Shown in pieces: positions 6,623 through 8,005 of a DNA stretch of 8,005 bases (positions are counted from its first letter, which is position 1; each line of letters starts with the position of its first letter). The position numbers and the translations under genes were made by a program. A model generated the notes under the pieces. It did no database searches. It saw only the letters and a program-made list of their open reading frames with translations, and was not told the DNA's origin. The DNA comes from Candidatus Vogelbacteria bacterium CG22_combo_CG10-13_8_21_14_all_37_9. GTDB lineage: Bacteria; Patescibacteriota; Minisyncoccia; Phycocordibacterales; XYD1-FULL-46-19. The DNA lies in NCBI GenBank assembly GCA_002772495.1, contig PCSX01000019.1, positions 1,232 through 9,236 on the forward strand, given 5' to 3'.

Positions 6623-7415
6623 AAAAACTCGCTCACTGTCTAGTTATCATTTTGGTTTTTTGGGTTTGATTATTTTAGTCATGGCAATCTATTTTTTAGG
6701 TTCCAGTACTTTAGGTTGGCTTTACACACCAGTTGAGTTTATCTCTCGGCCGGTGGTCTGGACCTTAGCTGGTGGTGGTCGTTTACTTAATAATACCGTT
6801 ATTTTTTTTCAGACTAAAAATTCTCTAATTCAAAAAAATAATGATCTAAAACAAGAAAATCTACGTTTACGTAATTTGTATTTAGCTAAACAAGTAGTAG
6901 AAACAGAAAATGCGGAACTTAAAAGTTTGCTCAATCTTCGAGATAAAAAACGATCACCTTTGGTTTTAGCGGTTTCGGTTCGCCCTAATCAAACCACTAA
7001 TGATATTTTATTATTAGATAGCAGTCATTTATCTAAGGGGAATAATTTAAAAATTGGGAATAAGGTGGTGACCAATGGCGGGTCAGTTTTATTAGGAGAA
7101 GTAGCCGAAATTTTTATTAATACTGCTAAGGTACGTCTTTATTCTGCTTTTGGTGAACAAGTCGCTGTTTCTGTCGGCCCGGAACATATACCAGCTATTG
7201 CTATTGGTCAGGGGGCGGGAAATTTTTATCTGTCGCTTCCTAAAGGGGTAGTGATTAAAGTGGGTGATCCAATTACCGCCAGTGCTTATCACAATTTATT
7301 ACTTGGTTCAGTCGGAGCGATTGAAGTCGATGCGACTAATCCGTATTTAAAAGTGTTATTTCGTTCGCCCCTTAATTTTTATGATTTAAAATGGGTGGAA
7401 ATTTATGCTGATTAG
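6603..7415 (+). CDS. mreC: Cell shape-determining protein MreC
   Basis: Bitopic scaffold that links cytoplasmic MreB to PBP2 in the periplasm. From ATG 6603 it has 270 aa: a basic N-terminus (MNYRPVKKTR), one membrane anchor about 17-38, a coiled coil about 68-112 (repeated N/L/E/K heptad-like residues ending in ENAELKSLLNL, the typical MreC motif), then the two beta-barrel domains with ILLLDSSHLSKGNNLKIG (135-152), VVTNGGSVLLGEV (155-167) and LLLGSVGAIEVD near the end, which match the usual D-G...G...V-G-LVG-V pattern. A TTG at 6591 would add four residues; ATG 6603 is preferred because it is the stronger codon and gives the normal basic tail. It overlaps the mreB end by 20 nt and the next gene by 11 nt, showing tight translational coupling. 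It is slightly short compared with E. coli MreC (367 aa), close to Bacillus (290). Confidence 0.92.
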   Translation: MNYRPVKKTRSLSSYHFGFLGLIILVMAIYFLGSSTLGWLYTPVEFISRPVVWTLAGGGRLLNNTVIFFQTKNSLIQKNNDLKQENLRLRNLYLAKQVVETENAELKSLLNLRDKKRSPLVLAVSVRPNQTTNDILLLDSSHLSKGNNLKIGNKVVTNGGSVLLGEVAEIFINTAKVRLYSAFGEQVAVSVGPEHIPAIAIGQGAGNFYLSLPKGVVIKVGDPITASAYHNLLLGSVGAIEVDATNPYLKVLFRSPLNFYDLKWVEIYAD

Positions 7416-7665
7416 AATCCTAATATTTTTTCTACTCTGGCCGTTATTGTTTTTTTGCCCATGGTGGTTGTGGTTACTAGTGGTTGCTATTTTAGCTTTT
7501 AATTTTGATTCTTATTACGAAGCTCTAGCCCCAGCTATTTGGTCTGATCTGTTATATGGTTTTACTGAAGCTAATCGTTTTGGCACTCAATTTATTTTAA
7601 CTTTGATTGTTCTAGTGGGAATTTTTATTATTGATCGCTTAAAATCACGATTGATTTTTTACTAA
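7405..7665 (+). CDS. mreD: Short membrane protein in the mreD position (reduced MreD-like)
   Basis: 86 aa, very hydrophobic. A membrane stretch about 3-32 (rich in F, L and W; long enough for one long or two short helices), a polar loop with FDSYYE about 33-39, then a second block with APAIWSDLLYGFTEANRFG at 42-60 and a last helix about 60-77, ending in basic DRLKSRL. The D-LLYG...G segment resembles the conserved core of MreD (G-l-DLl-g-plG), but typical MreD has about 160-170 aa and five or six helices. The ATG lies inside the mreC end (ATGCTGATTAG, 11-nt overlap), with a weak GGTGGA ahead of it, so it is clearly a real, coupled gene. Position between mreC and the PBP2 gene is the main argument for mreD. 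The homology is suggestive, not proven; it could be an unrelated small elongasome membrane factor. Confidence 0.65.
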   Translation: MLIRILIFFLLWPLLFFCPWWLWLLVVAILAFNFDSYYEALAPAIWSDLLYGFTEANRFGTQFILTLIVLVGIFIIDRLKSRLIFY

Positions 7666-7669
7666 TATT

Positions 7670-8005
7670 ATGACTCGTCGCTGGTATCATTTTTTCAAAC
7701 GTCAACATCATTATCGGGATCTAGAACCGGATGAGATTTTTCTTGATTCTAGTAATTTGCCTTCTTTCAATACTCAACAATTTGAAGGTCGAATTGAACA
7801 ACCGATTGGTAAGCGCTCCCTATTTTTAGCTTTAAGTTTCTTTAGCCTAGTGATTTTAGTTTTAGTCGGTCGAGTTTTTTCTTTACAGGTGATTAAGGGG
7901 GCTCTTTATGCCGAGCGATCAGAAAGTAATACTTTACGTTATACTCCGATTTATGCTGAACGGGGAATTATTTTCGATCGGAAAAAAGTAACTTTAGCTT
8001 GGAAT
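7670..8005 (+). CDS. mrdA: Penicillin-binding protein 2, elongasome transpeptidase (3'-truncated by window edge)
   Basis: Class B PBP that crosslinks peptidoglycan during elongation; only the first 112 codons are inside the window, open to the last base. Residues 1-49 are a polar cytoplasmic tail (basic MTRRWYHFFKRQHHYR, then acidic DLEPDEIFLDSSNL and FEGRIEQPIGKR), one membrane anchor is about 50-68, and then comes the start of the PBP dimerisation/pedestal domain: LQVIKGALYAERSE at 72-85 and LRYTPIYAERGIIFDRKK at 89-106 with LAWN, matching the hallmark R...P.RG.I.DRNG..LA.N (NG is KK here). The catalytic SxxK, SxN and KTG motifs would lie downstream. The start ATG is 4 nt after the mreD-like stop, with no Shine-Dalgarno. 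The tail is longer than the ~20 residues in E. coli PBP2. An FtsI-type class B PBP is possible from this fragment, but operon position favours PBP2. Confidence 0.88.
   Translation, partial: MTRRWYHFFKRQHHYRDLEPDEIFLDSSNLPSFNTQQFEGRIEQPIGKRSLFLALSFFSLVILVLVGRVFSLQVIKGALYAERSESNTLRYTPIYAERGIIFDRKKVTLAWN

Noticed and set aside
1..8005. Mobile elements, CRISPR arrays, tRNA or rRNA genes, phage genes
   Set aside because: No repeat-spacer pattern, transposase, terminal repeats, cloverleaf or rRNA-like sequence was seen; the window is almost entirely conserved housekeeping coding sequence.

Overview
The window is an AT-rich, tightly packed stretch with ten genes, all on the + strand. Seven of the eight complete genes are separated by 4 nt or less, or overlap. 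The only real intergenic gap is 80 nt, at 4237-4316. Gene content and style point to a small-genome bacterium of the Candidate Phyla Radiation (Patescibacteria, perhaps Parcubacteria-like). The signs are a prolyl-tRNA synthetase without the editing insertion, a very short protein in the mreD position, a short clamp-loader subunit with neither P-loop nor zinc site, a strongly thinned-out frr-rseP-proS cluster, and starts that mostly lack a Shine-Dalgarno sequence. The lineage assignment is inference; there is no rRNA in the window to settle it. TGA is never used inside any of the reading frames, so the UGA=Gly code of Gracilibacteria/Absconditabacteria is not supported.

Layout. (1) 2-817: 3' two-thirds of murA (peptidoglycan precursor synthesis), cut by the window edge. 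(2) 822-1835: first mreB. (3) 1835-2572: DNA polymerase III delta'-like clamp-loader subunit, coupled to mreB by TAATG. (4) 2575-3126: frr, ribosome recycling factor. (5) 3127-4236: rseP, site-2 intramembrane metalloprotease. (6) 4237-4316: gap with a possible promoter placed so that the proS transcript would be nearly leaderless. (7) 4317-5567: proS. (8) 5564-6622: second, divergent mreB. (9) 6603-7415: mreC. (10) 7405-7665: an 86-aa membrane protein in the mreD position. (11) 7670-8005: start of the elongasome penicillin-binding protein PBP2 (mrdA), running off the window.

How it fits together. The right half is a classical rod-shape operon (mreB-mreC-mreD-mrdA) that builds the elongasome: cytoplasmic MreB filaments, the MreC periplasmic scaffold, a reduced MreD-like membrane partner and the PBP2 transpeptidase. 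The left half (murA-mreB) supplies the peptidoglycan precursor pathway and another MreB. Between them lies frr-rseP-proS, which looks like the remnant of the widespread frr-uppS-cdsA-dxr-rseP-proS order (as in Bacillus) with the three lipid/isoprenoid genes gone from this position. Nothing here is a wholly unknown system. The points most worth follow-up are the two MreB paralogs in one locus, the minimal MreD-like protein, the long cytoplasmic tail of PBP2 and the compressed frr-rseP-proS block.
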